In this document: piece after piece, positions 27,836 through 37,427 of the stretch
How positions within the stretch are numbered: position 1 is the stretch's first letter
How the letters are laid out: the number at the start of each line of letters is the position of its first letter
NCBI RefSeq assembly: GCF_900454025.1
Contig: NZ_UGQM01000001.1
Location: 1,550,001-1,614,000 of the forward strand
Length of the DNA stretch: 64,000 nt
From: Mycolicibacterium gilvum
GTDB lineage: Bacteria > Actinomycetota > Actinomycetes > Mycobacteriales > Mycobacteriaceae
Direction of reading: 5' to 3'
Program-made: the position numbers and the translations under genes
Notes under the pieces: model-generated
What the model saw: only the letters and a program-made list of their open reading frames with translations
What the model was told of the DNA's origin: nothing
The model's database searches: none

Positions 27836-28672
27836 TCATGCCACCGTGAGCGTCACATACCGCGCCGAATTCGTCGGGAGCAGCCCCAGCTGCCGGTAGA
27901 CGTTGGGGCGCCACATCTGAGCCTGGGAGTTCACGACCATGCCGCCCAGTGCCCAGCCGTGCAGCTGGCCGTCACCGATGACGACCGTCAGATCTGCCGC
28001 CGGGTCCTGCGCCAACACCTTGTCGCGGAACGCGATCGCGCCGGGGTAGAGCTTCTCCTGAGTTCCGATGTACACCGTCGTCGGGGGTAGCCCGGACAGG
28101 TCGTCGCCGGCAATCGGGTTGACACGCGGATCATCCAGACTCCAGTCCCCGTTGAACCGCGGCCCCTCGCCCGGTGCGTGCCGGGGCAGGATCGGATCGT
28201 CGATGGCGTCGACCCCGTGTCCGCGCAACGTCAGATGCAGAGCGGGGGAGATGAGCACCATCCGCGACGGCCCCGCCTGGGACGGCACGCAGGCCACCTC
28301 GATCGCGCAGCGGCGCAACAACTCTCGGACGACGAGTACCGCATACGAGCCTCCCGACGAGTCACCGTAGAGGCTGACGTTGTCCACCCCGTGCTCGGCG
28401 ATCATCTGCGAGACGTAGTCGGCCATCGGCGGCACCAGGGTGGCCGCGGTACCCGTGTTCTTGGGCGGGGCAAGGGGGTAGATCGGCACCAGCACCGTCG
28501 CGGCGGTATCGCGAGCCATCTGCGCATAGTCCGACCAGTGCAGGATGTTGGCCTCGGACTCGAACCCGCCCCCGTGCAGTGCGACCACGTACTCGCCCGA
28601 GCGGCGCGGCGCGGCGATCTCCCACACCGTCCAGCCGTTGAACTCGCGCTCCGTCACCGTCAGCCCGTACAT
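27836..28672 (-). CDS. Alpha/beta hydrolase (HSL-type), downstream half of split pair
   Basis: From the ATG at 28672 the protein is 278 residues. It has the HSL-like oxyanion HGGGF, the nucleophile elbow YGDSSGGSY, and the His region QLHGWALGG. The same frame stays open upstream to 28750, where it ends at the TGA that stops the preceding hydrolase. The extra 26 codons encode TTGITILSGLAGASI and then DPPPLL, which resemble the region before HGGG in the upstream protein. ATG 28672 has no ribosome site. It may be read through, started from a non-standard codon, or be a split gene. No signal peptide is present from 28672. Confidence 0.75.
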   Translation of the reverse strand: MYGLTVTEREFNGWTVWEIAAPRRSGEYVVALHGGGFESEANILHWSDYAQMARDTAATVLVPIYPLAPPKNTGTAATLVPPMADYVSQMIAEHGVDNVSLYGDSSGGSYAVLVVRELLRRCAIEVACVPSQAGPSRMVLISPALHLTLRGHGVDAIDDPILPRHAPGEGPRFNGDWSLDDPRVNPIAGDDLSGLPPTTVYIGTQEKLYPGAIAFRDKVLAQDPAADLTVVIGDGQLHGWALGGMVVNSQAQMWRPNVYRQLGLLPTNSARYVTLTVA

Positions 28673-28750
28673 GAGCAGAGGCGGGGGGTCGGTGATGATC
28701 GACGCGCCCGCCAGCCCACTGAGGATCGTGATGCCGGTCGTCTCGTTGAG

Positions 28751-30229
28751 TCAGCGCAGTGTGCGCAGGATGTCCGCGACGAGTCGGTCGCTGTAGGTCG
28801 GCGGGCCGGTCGTGATCGTATCCGGCCCCGACGCAACGTCATTGAGCCCGAGCTGGCGGTAGACGGCGGGACGCACCTTCGGTGCCTGCGAGTTGACCGG
28901 CAGGCCGCCCAGAGCCCAGTCGTGGAACTGCCCGACACCGACCACCGTCGACACCACACCGCCGGCAGCCGACCACTTCTCGTGCAGCAGCAGTGTGTCG
29001 GGCAGCGCGTACTCGAGTTCGCCGACATAGATCGTCGACGGTGGGAGTGCGGCCAACACCGCGTCCTCGAAGAACAACGGGCTCAGCAGCGGGTCCTGCG
29101 GATCCAGGCCGTCGCCCCAATGGTTCTCCCGCGTATAGAAATCGAGATTGCGGACATCAATGATCGGATCTCTGACGTCGCAGATCGCCGGGTTCGACAA
29201 GGACGCGTCCGGCGCGAACGACAGCAGCACCATGCTCGCGGGCACAGGCCTGTCGGCGAGAACGAGCTCGCGCACCGCCGCCATCGCGAGCGACGGACCG
29301 GCCGAGTCGGCATAGATGCTGACGTTCTCGGCGCCGTGGGCAGCGATCTGGTCGGCGATGAACTGCGCCATCACCGGCACCACCTTGACCGCCGTCCCCG
29401 CGGTCGTCGTGGCCAGCGGGTACATCGGCACCAGGACCGTCGCGCCGGTGGTGCGTGCCATCTGCGCATAGTCGAGCCAATGGGTGACCAGGGGTTCGAC
29501 GATGAACCCGCCTCCGTGCACGGCAATCACCGTCTTGCCGGTCGGGTTGGGTGGCCGGAATTCCCAGACATCCCAGGGCTTCTCGCCCGATGACGGGTAC
29601 TCGGTGCGGCGCACGTCGAGACCGGCCCTGACGAACCACGGTGGGTCGTCGTTCTCCAGGATCTTGCCGATGACGCCGTACAGGTCGATGCCGAGGGCGG
29701 TCGAGACTGCGCGCATCACGTACAGACTGCCGACGACGACCTGATCGAAGAGCGTGGGCTCGTCGGTGAAGACCACGGCGTTCTGCGCGGCGGCGTCGTA
29801 GCGGTGTCGAGGTGCGTCGGCCATCGGGGCCGCGGCCGGCGGCGCGGGCGATGGGTCGGGGACGACCTCCTCGACGACCTCCTCGACGTCCTCCTGAGCA
29901 TCCCGGTCGGCGACGGCCTCGCGGGGCTCCCGTTGGGTGTCGTCTCCGTCGCGACCTCGGATGCGCGTGAGGGGCGAGGACGAAACGTCGGCCGACTCGT
30001 CGGACGTGGAGTTCTCATCTCCCACACCGTCCGGCGCATCGGATCGCGCCGGCGCCGGCTTCGCGGAGACGCGGGCCTCGGTCTTCGATGTGGTCACCGA
30101 TCCGGAGCCGGTGCTCTCGGAATCGTCGGCGGAGGCCACCGGGCATCCCAGGACCAGGAATCCCGCTACGCCCAACCCGGCGGCACCGACGAGGACAGCG
30201 CCTTTGCTCGAACAGCTTCCATCCGGCAT
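28751..30229 (-). CDS. Secreted alpha/beta hydrolase (HSL-type), upstream half of split pair
   Basis: The ATG at 30229 gives 492 residues. The N terminus is a signal peptide (GAVLVGAAGLGVAGFLVLG then VASADD, about residues 9-36), followed by a 100-residue acidic, Pro- and Ala-rich linker. The hydrolase domain starts about residue 170 with VIAVHGGGF, a nucleophile elbow YADSAGPS (G replaced by A before D) and QFHDWALGG. Similarity to the next gene runs through most of the domain. Its TGA stop is immediately followed, in frame, by the second hydrolase. Substrate unknown; an ester of a lipid is a guess. Confidence 0.85.
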   Translation of the reverse strand: MPDGSCSSKGAVLVGAAGLGVAGFLVLGCPVASADDSESTGSGSVTTSKTEARVSAKPAPARSDAPDGVGDENSTSDESADVSSSPLTRIRGRDGDDTQREPREAVADRDAQEDVEEVVEEVVPDPSPAPPAAAPMADAPRHRYDAAAQNAVVFTDEPTLFDQVVVGSLYVMRAVSTALGIDLYGVIGKILENDDPPWFVRAGLDVRRTEYPSSGEKPWDVWEFRPPNPTGKTVIAVHGGGFIVEPLVTHWLDYAQMARTTGATVLVPMYPLATTTAGTAVKVVPVMAQFIADQIAAHGAENVSIYADSAGPSLAMAAVRELVLADRPVPASMVLLSFAPDASLSNPAICDVRDPIIDVRNLDFYTRENHWGDGLDPQDPLLSPLFFEDAVLAALPPSTIYVGELEYALPDTLLLHEKWSAAGGVVSTVVGVGQFHDWALGGLPVNSQAPKVRPAVYRQLGLNDVASGPDTITTGPPTYSDRLVADILRTLR

Positions 30230-30236
30230 TTTGGAA

Positions 30237-30265
30237 ACTATCGTCGGCCTTCTCGCAATCGTCAA
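30237..30265 (-). promoter_or_regulatory. Leaderless promoter of the secreted hydrolase
   Basis: On the minus strand TTGACG (30265-30260), a 17-bp spacer and GATAGT (30242-30237) lie 7 nt before the ATG at 30229. This is the spacing for transcription starting at or next to the start codon. No ribosome binding site is needed. It decides the start over a TTG at 30265, which would fall inside the -35 box. Confidence 0.6.
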
Positions 30266-30311
30266 CGTTTGCCATAGCGAGGCAAACGAACTACTGGTCT
30301 AGGCTCGCCGC

Positions 30312-30941
30312 GTGCTCATCGTGATCGAAGGCGTGGACGGCGCGGGCAAACGGACCCTCACCAACGGCCTGCGTGCCGCATTCGAGTCCGGCGGCCGGTC
30401 CGTGGCGACGCTGGCGTTCCCGCGCTACGGGGTATCCGTGCCGGCCGACGTCGCCGCCGAGGCGCTGCACGGTCAGCACGGCGACCTCGCCGACTCGGTG
30501 TACGCGATGGCGATGCTGTTCGCCATGGACCGTGCCGGCGCACGCGACGAGATCGGCCACCTGACGTCGGCCTACTCGGTCGTCATCCTCGACCGCTACG
30601 TCGCGTCCAACGCCGCCTACAGCGCGGCGCGCCTGCACCAGGGGGCCGACGGTGACGTCGTGGCGTGGGTCCGCGACCTCGAGTACGGACGGCTGAAACT
30701 GCCGGTGCCGACGTGGCAGGTGCTGCTCGACGTCCCGACCGAGCTCGCCGCCCAGCGGGCCGTCAACCGGGCCGCCGAGGACGCCGCCCGCGCCCGCGAT
30801 GCCTACGAACGCGACGACGGACTACAACGCCGGACCGGCGCCGTCTACGCAGAGTTGGCGGCCGCCCAGTGGGGCGGACCGTGGGTCGTCATCCCGCCCG
30901 ACGTCGACGCCGCCGAGCTCGCCGCCCGCCTCCTCGGATGA
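30312..30941 (+). CDS. tmk: Thymidylate kinase
   Basis: Tmk phosphorylates dTMP to dTDP for DNA synthesis. The 209-residue protein has the P-loop IEGVDGAGKRTL, ATLAFPRYG for base binding, the DR motif ILDRYVASNAAYSAARLHQG, and the lid RAVNRAAEDAARARD. The GTG at 30312 follows TAGGCT (30300-30305) by 6 nt, suggesting leaderless mRNA; there is no Shine-Dalgarno. It is divergent from the secreted hydrolase, 82 bp apart. Confidence 0.95.
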   Translation: MLIVIEGVDGAGKRTLTNGLRAAFESGGRSVATLAFPRYGVSVPADVAAEALHGQHGDLADSVYAMAMLFAMDRAGARDEIGHLTSAYSVVILDRYVASNAAYSAARLHQGADGDVVAWVRDLEYGRLKLPVPTWQVLLDVPTELAAQRAVNRAAEDAARARDAYERDDGLQRRTGAVYAELAAAQWGGPWVVIPPDVDAAELAARLLG

Positions 30942-31060
30942 GACCCGCCGCGGCTGTCCGCTGCGGTACCGAGTTGCCGTTACGGCGCGCGCGGTCGCTC
31001 ACACGGTTAAGCTCCGGTCCTGGGGAAGTCGCTCCGGCGACAGGTCATCTAGGGGGAGCC

Positions 31061-31720
31061 GTGCTCGTTGAATCTCGTACCCGTTCCACATCCCTGCCCA
31101 CGCTCGATCAGCTGCTCGCCCGCATCGCCGCGGCGAACCAGAGCTTCGACCAGGGCAGGCACACCGAGGCCACGGTGCTGGCGGGCTACCTGCGCGCCGT
31201 GCTGTACGGCAGCGGCGGGTCCGACGCGCTTCACGGCATGAAAGAAACCCTGACCTGGGTCGACACCGCCGGTGTGCCGAACCCGAAGACCACGGCGTGC
31301 CTGACGGCCGGGCTGACCCTGATGCGGATCCGCAGCCGCCACCACGGCTGCGGCGAGTACGTCCCCAAGCTCGCGATGTACCCCCCGGCTCCGATCCGCA
31401 CCCGCAGCGGGGAGCAGATCCTCAGCGGATCCCGCATTCCGTTCCAGGACTGGTGGACCAACCCGGTCATCCAGGACGTCGACGGCACCCACTTCTCCCG
31501 CAAGCAGCTCGTGCTCGCGCTGGCGCCAGGTGAGGATCGCGAAGCGAGGGCTGCGCGCCGCGCACTGGCGCGCAGCAGGTCGCTCGGTGAGGTCGTCGGC
31601 GGCGCGATGCCCGCCGACAGGCTGTGTGCGAGCCCGGTGATCGCCAGCGTCCGCCAGATCGGCTACGAGGTGCTGCAATCGATCGCCGAGCAACGCGACA
31701 TTCTCGAAGCCGCCGCATGA
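31061..31720 (+). CDS. Conserved hypothetical protein
   Basis: This 219-residue soluble protein starts at the GTG at 31061, preceded by AGGGGGAG, which decides the start over a longer open frame that reads through tmk. The sequence has SLPTLDQLLARIAAANQSFD, YLRAVLYGSGGSDALHGMKE, IPFQDWWTNPVIQDVDGTHF and FSRKQLVLALAPGEDR. I do not recognise a family or a catalytic motif. It stands between tmk and mtrA, with 119 bp before and 76 bp after, and is probably a separate transcription unit. Confidence 0.8.
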   Translation: MLVESRTRSTSLPTLDQLLARIAAANQSFDQGRHTEATVLAGYLRAVLYGSGGSDALHGMKETLTWVDTAGVPNPKTTACLTAGLTLMRIRSRHHGCGEYVPKLAMYPPAPIRTRSGEQILSGSRIPFQDWWTNPVIQDVDGTHFSRKQLVLALAPGEDREARAARRALARSRSLGEVVGGAMPADRLCASPVIASVRQIGYEVLQSIAEQRDILEAAA

Positions 31721-31796
31721 CCCCGGCGCGGTAACCGCCTCAAACACGCAAAACACGCCGCGTGGTAGCCGCGCTTTATCGCATTCTGGTGACACC

Positions 31797-32483
31797 ATGG
31801 ACTCCATGAGGCAAAGGATCCTGGTAGTCGACGACGACCCTTCGCTCGCCGAGATGCTCACCATCGTGCTGCGGGGGGAGGGTTTCGACACCGCGGTCAT
31901 CGGTGACGGCACCCAGGCGCTGACCGCCGTGCGCGAACTGCGGCCCGACCTGGTGCTGCTCGACCTCATGCTGCCAGGCATGAACGGCATCGACGTGTGC
32001 CGTGTGCTGCGCGCCGACTCCGGCGTGCCGATCGTGATGCTGACCGCCAAGACCGACACCGTCGACGTGGTGCTCGGCCTGGAATCCGGCGCCGACGACT
32101 ACGTGATGAAGCCGTTCAAGCCCAAGGAGCTCGTCGCGCGCGTGCGCGCCCGGCTGCGGCGCAACGAGGACGAGCCCGCCGAAATGCTCTCGATCGCCGA
32201 CGTCGACATCGACGTGCCGGCCCACAAGGTCACCCGGCAGGGTGAACAGATCTCGCTGACGCCGCTGGAGTTCGACCTGCTGGTGGCGCTGGCACGCAAA
32301 CCGCGCCAGGTGTTTACTCGTGATGTGCTGCTCGAACAGGTGTGGGGCTACCGTCACCCCGCCGACACCCGTCTGGTGAACGTGCATGTGCAGCGTCTGC
32401 GGGCCAAGGTCGAGAAGGACCCGGAGAACCCGCAGGTGGTGCTGACCGTTCGAGGAGTGGGATACAAAGCCGGACCGCCGTGA
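31797..32483 (+). CDS. mtrA: Response regulator MtrA
   Basis: MtrA is an OmpR-type response regulator controlling cell division, wall hydrolases and replication. It is 228 residues, the same length as I recall for M. tuberculosis and nearly identical in sequence. Receiver: [14 protein letters not shown], phosphorylated Asp in [13 protein letters not shown], Lys in [15 protein letters not shown]-binding wing: [40 protein letters not shown]. The start is the first ATG of MDSMRQRI. mtrB follows after 49 bp. Confidence 0.97.
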   Translation: MDSMRQRILVVDDDPSLAEMLTIVLRGEGFDTAVIGDGTQALTAVRELRPDLVLLDLMLPGMNGIDVCRVLRADSGVPIVMLTAKTDTVDVVLGLESGADDYVMKPFKPKELVARVRARLRRNEDEPAEMLSIADVDIDVPAHKVTRQGEQISLTPLEFDLLVALARKPRQVFTRDVLLEQVWGYRHPADTRLVNVHVQRLRAKVEKDPENPQVVLTVRGVGYKAGPP

Positions 32484-32532
32484 TTGGACGGCTCGCCGTC
32501 GTCGTGATCGGTCCGCTCGCCAGGCGGTCGTC

Positions 32533-34188
32533 GTGATCTTCGGTTCACGTCGGCGCATCCACAGGCGGTCAGCCCCGCTGATCCGTGGACTCGCCGCGCT
32601 GGGTCGGGCGTTGAGCCTGGCGTGGCGCCGCTCCCTGCAGCTGCGCGTGGTCACGCTGACGCTGGGTCTGTCGCTGGCGGTGATCCTCGTGCTCGGTTTC
32701 GTGCTGACCAGCCAGATCACCGACCGCATCCTCGAGGTCAAGGTGGGCGCGGCCACCGAGGAGATCGAGCGGGCCCGCACCACCGTCAGCGGCATCGTCG
32801 GCGGGGAGGAGACCCGCTCGCTCGACAGCAGCCTGCAGCTCGCGCGCAATACGCTGATCGACCGCAAGGCCGACGCCGGAGCGGGACTCGCCGGGACCTT
32901 CGACGCGGTGCTCGTCGTGGCGGGGGACGGACCGCGCGCGGCCACCGCCGCCGGTCCCGCCGACCAGGTGCCGGCCGCGCTGCGCGACTTCGTCAAAGCC
33001 GGCCAGGTCAGCTACCAGTACGCCACCGTGCACACCGACGGGTTCTCCGGACCGGCGCTGATCGTCGGCAGCCCCACGTCGTCCCCGGTGACGAATCTTG
33101 AGCTCTACCTGATCTTTCCGCTCAACAGCGAGGACTCCACCATCGCGCTGGTACGCGGGACGATGGCCACCGGCGGCGTGGTGCTGCTCGGTCTGCTGGC
33201 CGCGATCGCGCTCCTGGTGGCGCGCCAGATCGTGCTCCCGGTGCGCTCGGCGTCGCGCATCGCCGAGCGGTTCGCCGAGGGGCACCTGACCGAACGGATG
33301 CCGGTGCGCGGCGAGGACGACATGGCCCGCCTCGCGGTGTCGTTCAACGACATGGCCGAGAGCCTGCACCGTCAGATCACCCAGCTCGAAGAGTTCGGAA
33401 ACCTGCAGCGCCGCTTCACCTCTGACGTCAGCCACGAACTGCGCACCCCGCTGACCACCGTGCGGATGGCCGCCGACCTGATCCACGACCACATCCACGA
33501 TTCGCCTGACGACCTCGACCCCGCGCTGCGCCGCTCCACCGAGCTGATGGTCAACGAACTCGACCGCTTCGAATCACTGCTCAACGATCTGCTCGAGATC
33601 TCCCGCCATGACGCCGGCGTCGCCGAACTCGCCGTCGAGGCCGTCGATCTGCGGTCGATCGTGCAGCGCGCGCTCGACAACGTCGGGCATCTCGCCGAAG
33701 GCGCCAACGTCGAGATGGACGTCGAGATGCCGCCCGACGACGTCATCGCCGAGGTCGACCCGCGGCGCGTGGAACGGATCCTGCGCAACCTGATCGCCAA
33801 CGCCATCGACCACGCCGAGCACAAGCCCGTGCAGATCCGGATGGCCGCCGACGTCGACACCGTGGCCGTCACCGTGCGTGACTTCGGTGTCGGCCTGCGC
33901 CCCGGCGAGGAGAAACTCGTGTTCAGCCGATTCTGGCGCGCCGACCCGTCCCGCGTACGACGTTCCGGCGGAACAGGATTGGGCCTCGCCATCAGCATCG
34001 AGGACGCGCGGCTGCACCAGGGGCGGCTCGAAGCGTGGGGTGAACCCGGCAAGGGCGCATGCTTCCGGCTGACGCTGCCGCTGGTGCGCGGGCACAAGGT
34101 CACCAGTAGTCCGCTGCCGGTGAAACCGATCGAGACCGCCGCGGGCGCCGGCCGCCGGGTACGCGAACCGGCAGGGGAGAGCGTGTGA
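32533..34188 (+). CDS. mtrB: Sensor histidine kinase MtrB
   Basis: MtrB is the membrane kinase for MtrA. It is 551 residues with two membrane helices (about 35-60 and 210-235) around an extracytoplasmic domain, then HAMP, the His-box [20 protein letters not shown], and the HATPase boxes [36 protein letters not shown]. The GTG start at 32533 gives MIFGSRRRI, as in M. tuberculosis. Its stop overlaps the lpqB GTG by 4 nt (GTGA). Confidence 0.96.
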   Translation: MIFGSRRRIHRRSAPLIRGLAALGRALSLAWRRSLQLRVVTLTLGLSLAVILVLGFVLTSQITDRILEVKVGAATEEIERARTTVSGIVGGEETRSLDSSLQLARNTLIDRKADAGAGLAGTFDAVLVVAGDGPRAATAAGPADQVPAALRDFVKAGQVSYQYATVHTDGFSGPALIVGSPTSSPVTNLELYLIFPLNSEDSTIALVRGTMATGGVVLLGLLAAIALLVARQIVLPVRSASRIAERFAEGHLTERMPVRGEDDMARLAVSFNDMAESLHRQITQLEEFGNLQRRFTSDVSHELRTPLTTVRMAADLIHDHIHDSPDDLDPALRRSTELMVNELDRFESLLNDLLEISRHDAGVAELAVEAVDLRSIVQRALDNVGHLAEGANVEMDVEMPPDDVIAEVDPRRVERILRNLIANAIDHAEHKPVQIRMAADVDTVAVTVRDFGVGLRPGEEKLVFSRFWRADPSRVRRSGGTGLGLAISIEDARLHQGRLEAWGEPGKGACFRLTLPLVRGHKVTSSPLPVKPIETAAGAGRRVREPAGESV

Positions 34189-35945
34189 CGCGCACGCGCT
34201 TCGCCGCACTGGTGACGGCGCTGGTGCTCGCCGTGGCTGGCTGTGCGGGAGTCCCGACGTCGTCGTCCCCGCAGGCCATCGGCACCGTGGACCGTCCGGC
34301 ACCGCCGAGCCTGCCGACACCGACGCCCGGGATGGACCCCGACATCCTGTTACGCGAATTCCTCAAGGCCACTGCCGATCCCTCGAACCGGCACCTCGCC
34401 GCGCGGCAATTCCTGACCGAATCGGCGTCCAGTACCTGGGACGACGCGGGCAGCGCGCTGCTCATCGACAACGTCGTGTTCGTCGAAACCCGGACCCCCG
34501 AACGGGTTTCGGTGACCATGCGCGCCGACATCCTCGGATCCCTCTCGGACATGGGCGTTTTCGAGACCGGCGCGGGCGCGCTACCCGACCCGGGCCCGAT
34601 CGAGCTCGTCAAGACGGCAGGCGGATGGCGTATCGACCGTCTGCCCAACGGCGTCTTCCTGGACTGGCAGCAGTTCCAGGCCACCTACAAGCGGCACACC
34701 CTGTACTTCGCCGACCCGACCGGCAAGACCGTGGTGCCCGACCCGCGCTACGTCGCGGTGTCCGAACCGGACCAACTTGCCACCGAACTGGTCAGCAAGC
34801 TGATCACCGGCCCGCGGCCCGAGATGGACAAGACGGTGCGCAACCTGCTGAGCCCGCCGCTGGGGCTGCGGGGTCCCGTCACGCGTGCCGACGGCGGCAA
34901 GACCGGGATCGGGCGGGGCTACGGCGGGGCGCGCATCGACCTGGAGAACCTGTCGACGACCGACCCGCACAGCAGACAACTGCTTGCCGCCCAACTCATC
35001 TGGACGCTCTCCCGCTCGGGCATCAACGGCCCGTACGTGATCAACGCCGACGGTGCCGCCCTCGACGACCGGTTCGCCCAAGGCTGGGACACCGGCGCGG
35101 TGGCGGCCACCGACCCGGGAGCCGCCGACGGTGCCGCCGCAGGCCTGCACGCGCTCGTCGGCGGGACCCTGGTCCGCCTCGACGGAGACCGCGCACCGCG
35201 TGTCGCGGGGCCGTTCGGGCAGATGCCGGGACAGACCGGCGCGGCGCTGTCGCGGTCCGGCCAGGAGGTCGCCTCGGTCGTCACGATGCGGCCCGGCGCG
35301 CCCGACATGGCCTCGTCGCTGTGGGTGGGTCCGCTGGGCGGCAACGCCGCACAGGTGATGGACGGCCGCAGCCTGACCCGGCCCAGCTGGTCGCTCGACG
35401 ACGCGATCTGGGTCGTCGTCGACGGCAACAACGTCGTGCGCGTCATCCAGGACGCGTCGGGGCAACCCGCCCGCATCCCCGTCGACGCGACGGCGGTGCT
35501 GACGCGGTTCCCCGGAGGCATCGCCGAGCTGCAGCTCTCCCGCGACGGCACCCGCGCGGCGATGGTGATCGGCGGCAAGGTGATCCTGGCCGGCGTCGAG
35601 CAGACACCCGGGGGAGGGTATGCGCTGACCTATCCGCGCCGGCTCGGCTACGGCCTCGGTGAGAACGCGCTGTCGCTGTCCTGGCGCACCGGCGACGACA
35701 TCGTCGTCACCCGCACCGACCCCCAGCATCCGGTGTCCTACGTCAACCTCGACGGCGTCGACTCCGACGGCCCGAGCCGCAACCTGCTGATGCCCGTGCG
35801 GTCGGTCGCGGCGAACCCGTCGGCGGTCTACGTGTCCGACGGGCGCGGCGTGCTGCAGCTGTCCGGCTCGGCGGCCGAGGACCCGTCGTGGGTCGAGGTG
35901 CGCCCGCTGATGGTGGCCGGCGCCCTGCCCGTGCTGCCCGGCTGA
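34185..35945 (+). CDS. lpqB: Lipoprotein LpqB
   Basis: LpqB is a surface lipoprotein that binds the MtrB sensor domain and tunes MtrA signalling. It is 586 residues. The signal peptide ends in [10 protein letters not shown] (lipobox). A GerMN-type region follows ([40 protein letters not shown]) and then repeated beta-propeller strands with [24 protein letters not shown] blades. The GTG overlaps mtrB, the usual mtrA-mtrB-lpqB operon. Confidence 0.95.
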   Translation: MTRTRFAALVTALVLAVAGCAGVPTSSSPQAIGTVDRPAPPSLPTPTPGMDPDILLREFLKATADPSNRHLAARQFLTESASSTWDDAGSALLIDNVVFVETRTPERVSVTMRADILGSLSDMGVFETGAGALPDPGPIELVKTAGGWRIDRLPNGVFLDWQQFQATYKRHTLYFADPTGKTVVPDPRYVAVSEPDQLATELVSKLITGPRPEMDKTVRNLLSPPLGLRGPVTRADGGKTGIGRGYGGARIDLENLSTTDPHSRQLLAAQLIWTLSRSGINGPYVINADGAALDDRFAQGWDTGAVAATDPGAADGAAAGLHALVGGTLVRLDGDRAPRVAGPFGQMPGQTGAALSRSGQEVASVVTMRPGAPDMASSLWVGPLGGNAAQVMDGRSLTRPSWSLDDAIWVVVDGNNVVRVIQDASGQPARIPVDATAVLTRFPGGIAELQLSRDGTRAAMVIGGKVILAGVEQTPGGGYALTYPRRLGYGLGENALSLSWRTGDDIVVTRTDPQHPVSYVNLDGVDSDGPSRNLLMPVRSVAANPSAVYVSDGRGVLQLSGSAAEDPSWVEVRPLMVAGALPVLPG

Positions 35946-36005
35946 GACGAAGGATCCGTCGGCACAGCCCCGCCGGCGGCGAAGCCCGACGAAAGAGGTG
36001 TGGCG

Positions 36006-36407
36006 ATGGAGATCCCCAGGAAGACAGTGCTCGTCGGTGCGAGCGTCGGCGTCGCCGCGATCGCGGTGGCGGCATGCTCGCGAGGTTCGGAGTCGCCGGG
36101 ATCGTCGCCGGGGACATCTGCGCCGTCGGGCGAGAAGTTGGCGTCGACGTCCGACGTGCCGGTCGGGTCGGGGACCATCGTCGGCGAGGTCGTGGTGACC
36201 CAGCCGGTCGCCGGGGAGTTCAAGGCGTTCTCCGCGGTGTGCACACACACCGGCTGCCTGCTCAACAAAGTCGCCGACGGCACCATTGACTGCCCCTGCC
36301 ACGGCAGCAGATTCAGCCTCGACGGAGCGGTGGTCAACGGTCCCGCCGAGAAGCCGCTGCAGCCGGTGGCCGTGCGCGTGCAGGGCGATTCGATCGTCGC
36401 CGACTGA
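36006..36407 (+). CDS. Rieske [2Fe-2S] lipoprotein
   Basis: This 133-residue protein has a signal peptide ending in IAVAAC (lipobox), a Ser/Pro-rich linker, and a Rieske domain with CTHTGC and CPCHGSRF, the Cys/His pairs that bind the 2Fe-2S cluster. It would be an extracytoplasmic electron carrier. GAAAGAGG precedes it; the ATG at 36006 has better spacing than the GTG at 36000. It follows lpqB by 60 bp. Partner enzymes are not visible nearby. Rieske soluble lipoproteins are common in actinobacteria. Confidence 0.88.
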   Translation: MEIPRKTVLVGASVGVAAIAVAACSRGSESPGSSPGTSAPSGEKLASTSDVPVGSGTIVGEVVVTQPVAGEFKAFSAVCTHTGCLLNKVADGTIDCPCHGSRFSLDGAVVNGPAEKPLQPVAVRVQGDSIVAD

Positions 36408-36421
36408 CACCTCTCGCGAAC

Positions 36422-36473
36422 GTGCGCGCAGGGCGATCAATCGGGCTTTCGGCCGCCCTGAACGCACGCTCGG
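36422..36473. repeat. 52-bp imperfect direct repeat, upstream copy
   Basis: Positions 36422-36473 match 37351-37402 at 40 of 52 positions. The ends are better conserved than the middle: arms GTGCGC and GGGCG on the left and CGCCCTG and CGCACG on the right can form a hairpin. The copies bracket most of nuclease-like gene copy 2. Confidence 0.75.
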
Positions 36474-36517
36474 TGTGAGGTCTGCCGCGTGTCAGTGTCG
36501 GTGGGCAGACTGCCGCC

Positions 36518-37423
36518 ATGGGGGAACCTTTCATCGGCAGCGAGGCGCTACGGGCAGGACGACTCACCCGGCACCAGCTTCGAACCGCCCACATCGCCGT
36601 GTATCCGGATGTCTACGTGCCCGTCGCGACCACGCTGACCGCCGTCGCGAAAGCCAAGGCCGCCTCGCTGTGGACCGGACGCGAGGGCATCATCGCCGGC
36701 CAGTCCGCCGCTGCGCTACACGGAGCCCGCTGGGTCGACGCCCGTCGGCCGGCTGAAGTGTTGTGGCACAACAGAAGAGCCCCGCGCGGTGTCCTCGTGT
36801 GGTCGGACCGTGTCGCCGACGACGAAGTGACCACAGTCCGCGGTGTGCGGGTCACGACACCCGAGCGCACAGCACTCGATATCGCGTGCCGCTACCCACA
36901 GCGACGGGCAGTGGCGGCGATCGATGCGCTGGCGCGAGCCGCGCATATGAAGCTTGCCGATGTGGAACTGCTGGTCGATCGGCACACGGGTCGCCGAGGC
37001 ATCCGTGCGGCACGCGCGGCGCTCAACCTCGTCGATCCCGGCGCGGAATCGCCGCAAGAGACGTATTTGCGACTGACAGTGATCGGCAACCACTTCCCAC
37101 CACCGCAGACCCAGATCCCGGTGTGGGATTGCGGGGCACTCGTCGCCGAACTCGACATGGGATGGGAGCACATGATGATCGGTCTCGATTACGAAGGCGA
37201 TCACCACCGGACGACTCGGGAAGCGTTCAACAAGGGCATCCGGCGACACGACGCCGTGACCGAACTGGGCTGGACCGATATCCGGGTGACGTGCAACGAC
37301 ACCGAGGGCGCGATTATCGCGCGGTTGACCACGGCGTGGCGTCAGCGACTGTGCGCTCTGGGCGAGAATCCGGACGCTGGGCCGCCCTGGACGCACGTTC
37401 GGCGGCAGCGGCCCGGGCAGTAG
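36518..37423 (+). CDS. AbiEi-like / DUF559-type nuclease-fold protein, copy 2
   Basis: This 301-residue paralogue of the protein at 10938-11807 has the same layout: GEPFIGSEALRAGRLTRHQL, ALHGARWVDARRPAEVLWH, TTPERTALDIACRYPQRRAV, then PQETYLRLTVIGNHFPPPQT and ELDMGWEHMMIGLDYEGDHH. In copy 1 the last segment reads VEYDGEHH, so here the ExD motif is DYEGDHH with a shifted acidic residue. It is bracketed by a 52-bp imperfect direct repeat whose second copy overlaps its 3' end. It lies between a Rieske lipoprotein and comF. Activity is unknown. Confidence 0.75.
   Translation: MGEPFIGSEALRAGRLTRHQLRTAHIAVYPDVYVPVATTLTAVAKAKAASLWTGREGIIAGQSAAALHGARWVDARRPAEVLWHNRRAPRGVLVWSDRVADDEVTTVRGVRVTTPERTALDIACRYPQRRAVAAIDALARAAHMKLADVELLVDRHTGRRGIRAARAALNLVDPGAESPQETYLRLTVIGNHFPPPQTQIPVWDCGALVAELDMGWEHMMIGLDYEGDHHRTTREAFNKGIRRHDAVTELGWTDIRVTCNDTEGAIIARLTTAWRQRLCALGENPDAGPPWTHVRRQRPGQ
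37351..37402. repeat. 52-bp imperfect direct repeat, downstream copy
   Basis: This copy, 77% identical to 36422-36473, is inside the last codons of the nuclease-like gene. Left arm GTGCGCTCTGGGCG and right arm CGCCCTGGACGCACG keep the complementary ends while the loop differs, as in dispersed palindromic repeats. Confidence 0.75.
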
Positions 37424-37427
37424 CGGC

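Noticed and set aside
34581..36467. A 628-codon open frame antisense to lpqB and the Rieske gene
   Set aside because: Arg/Gly/Ala-rich shadow of lpqB with no family signature.
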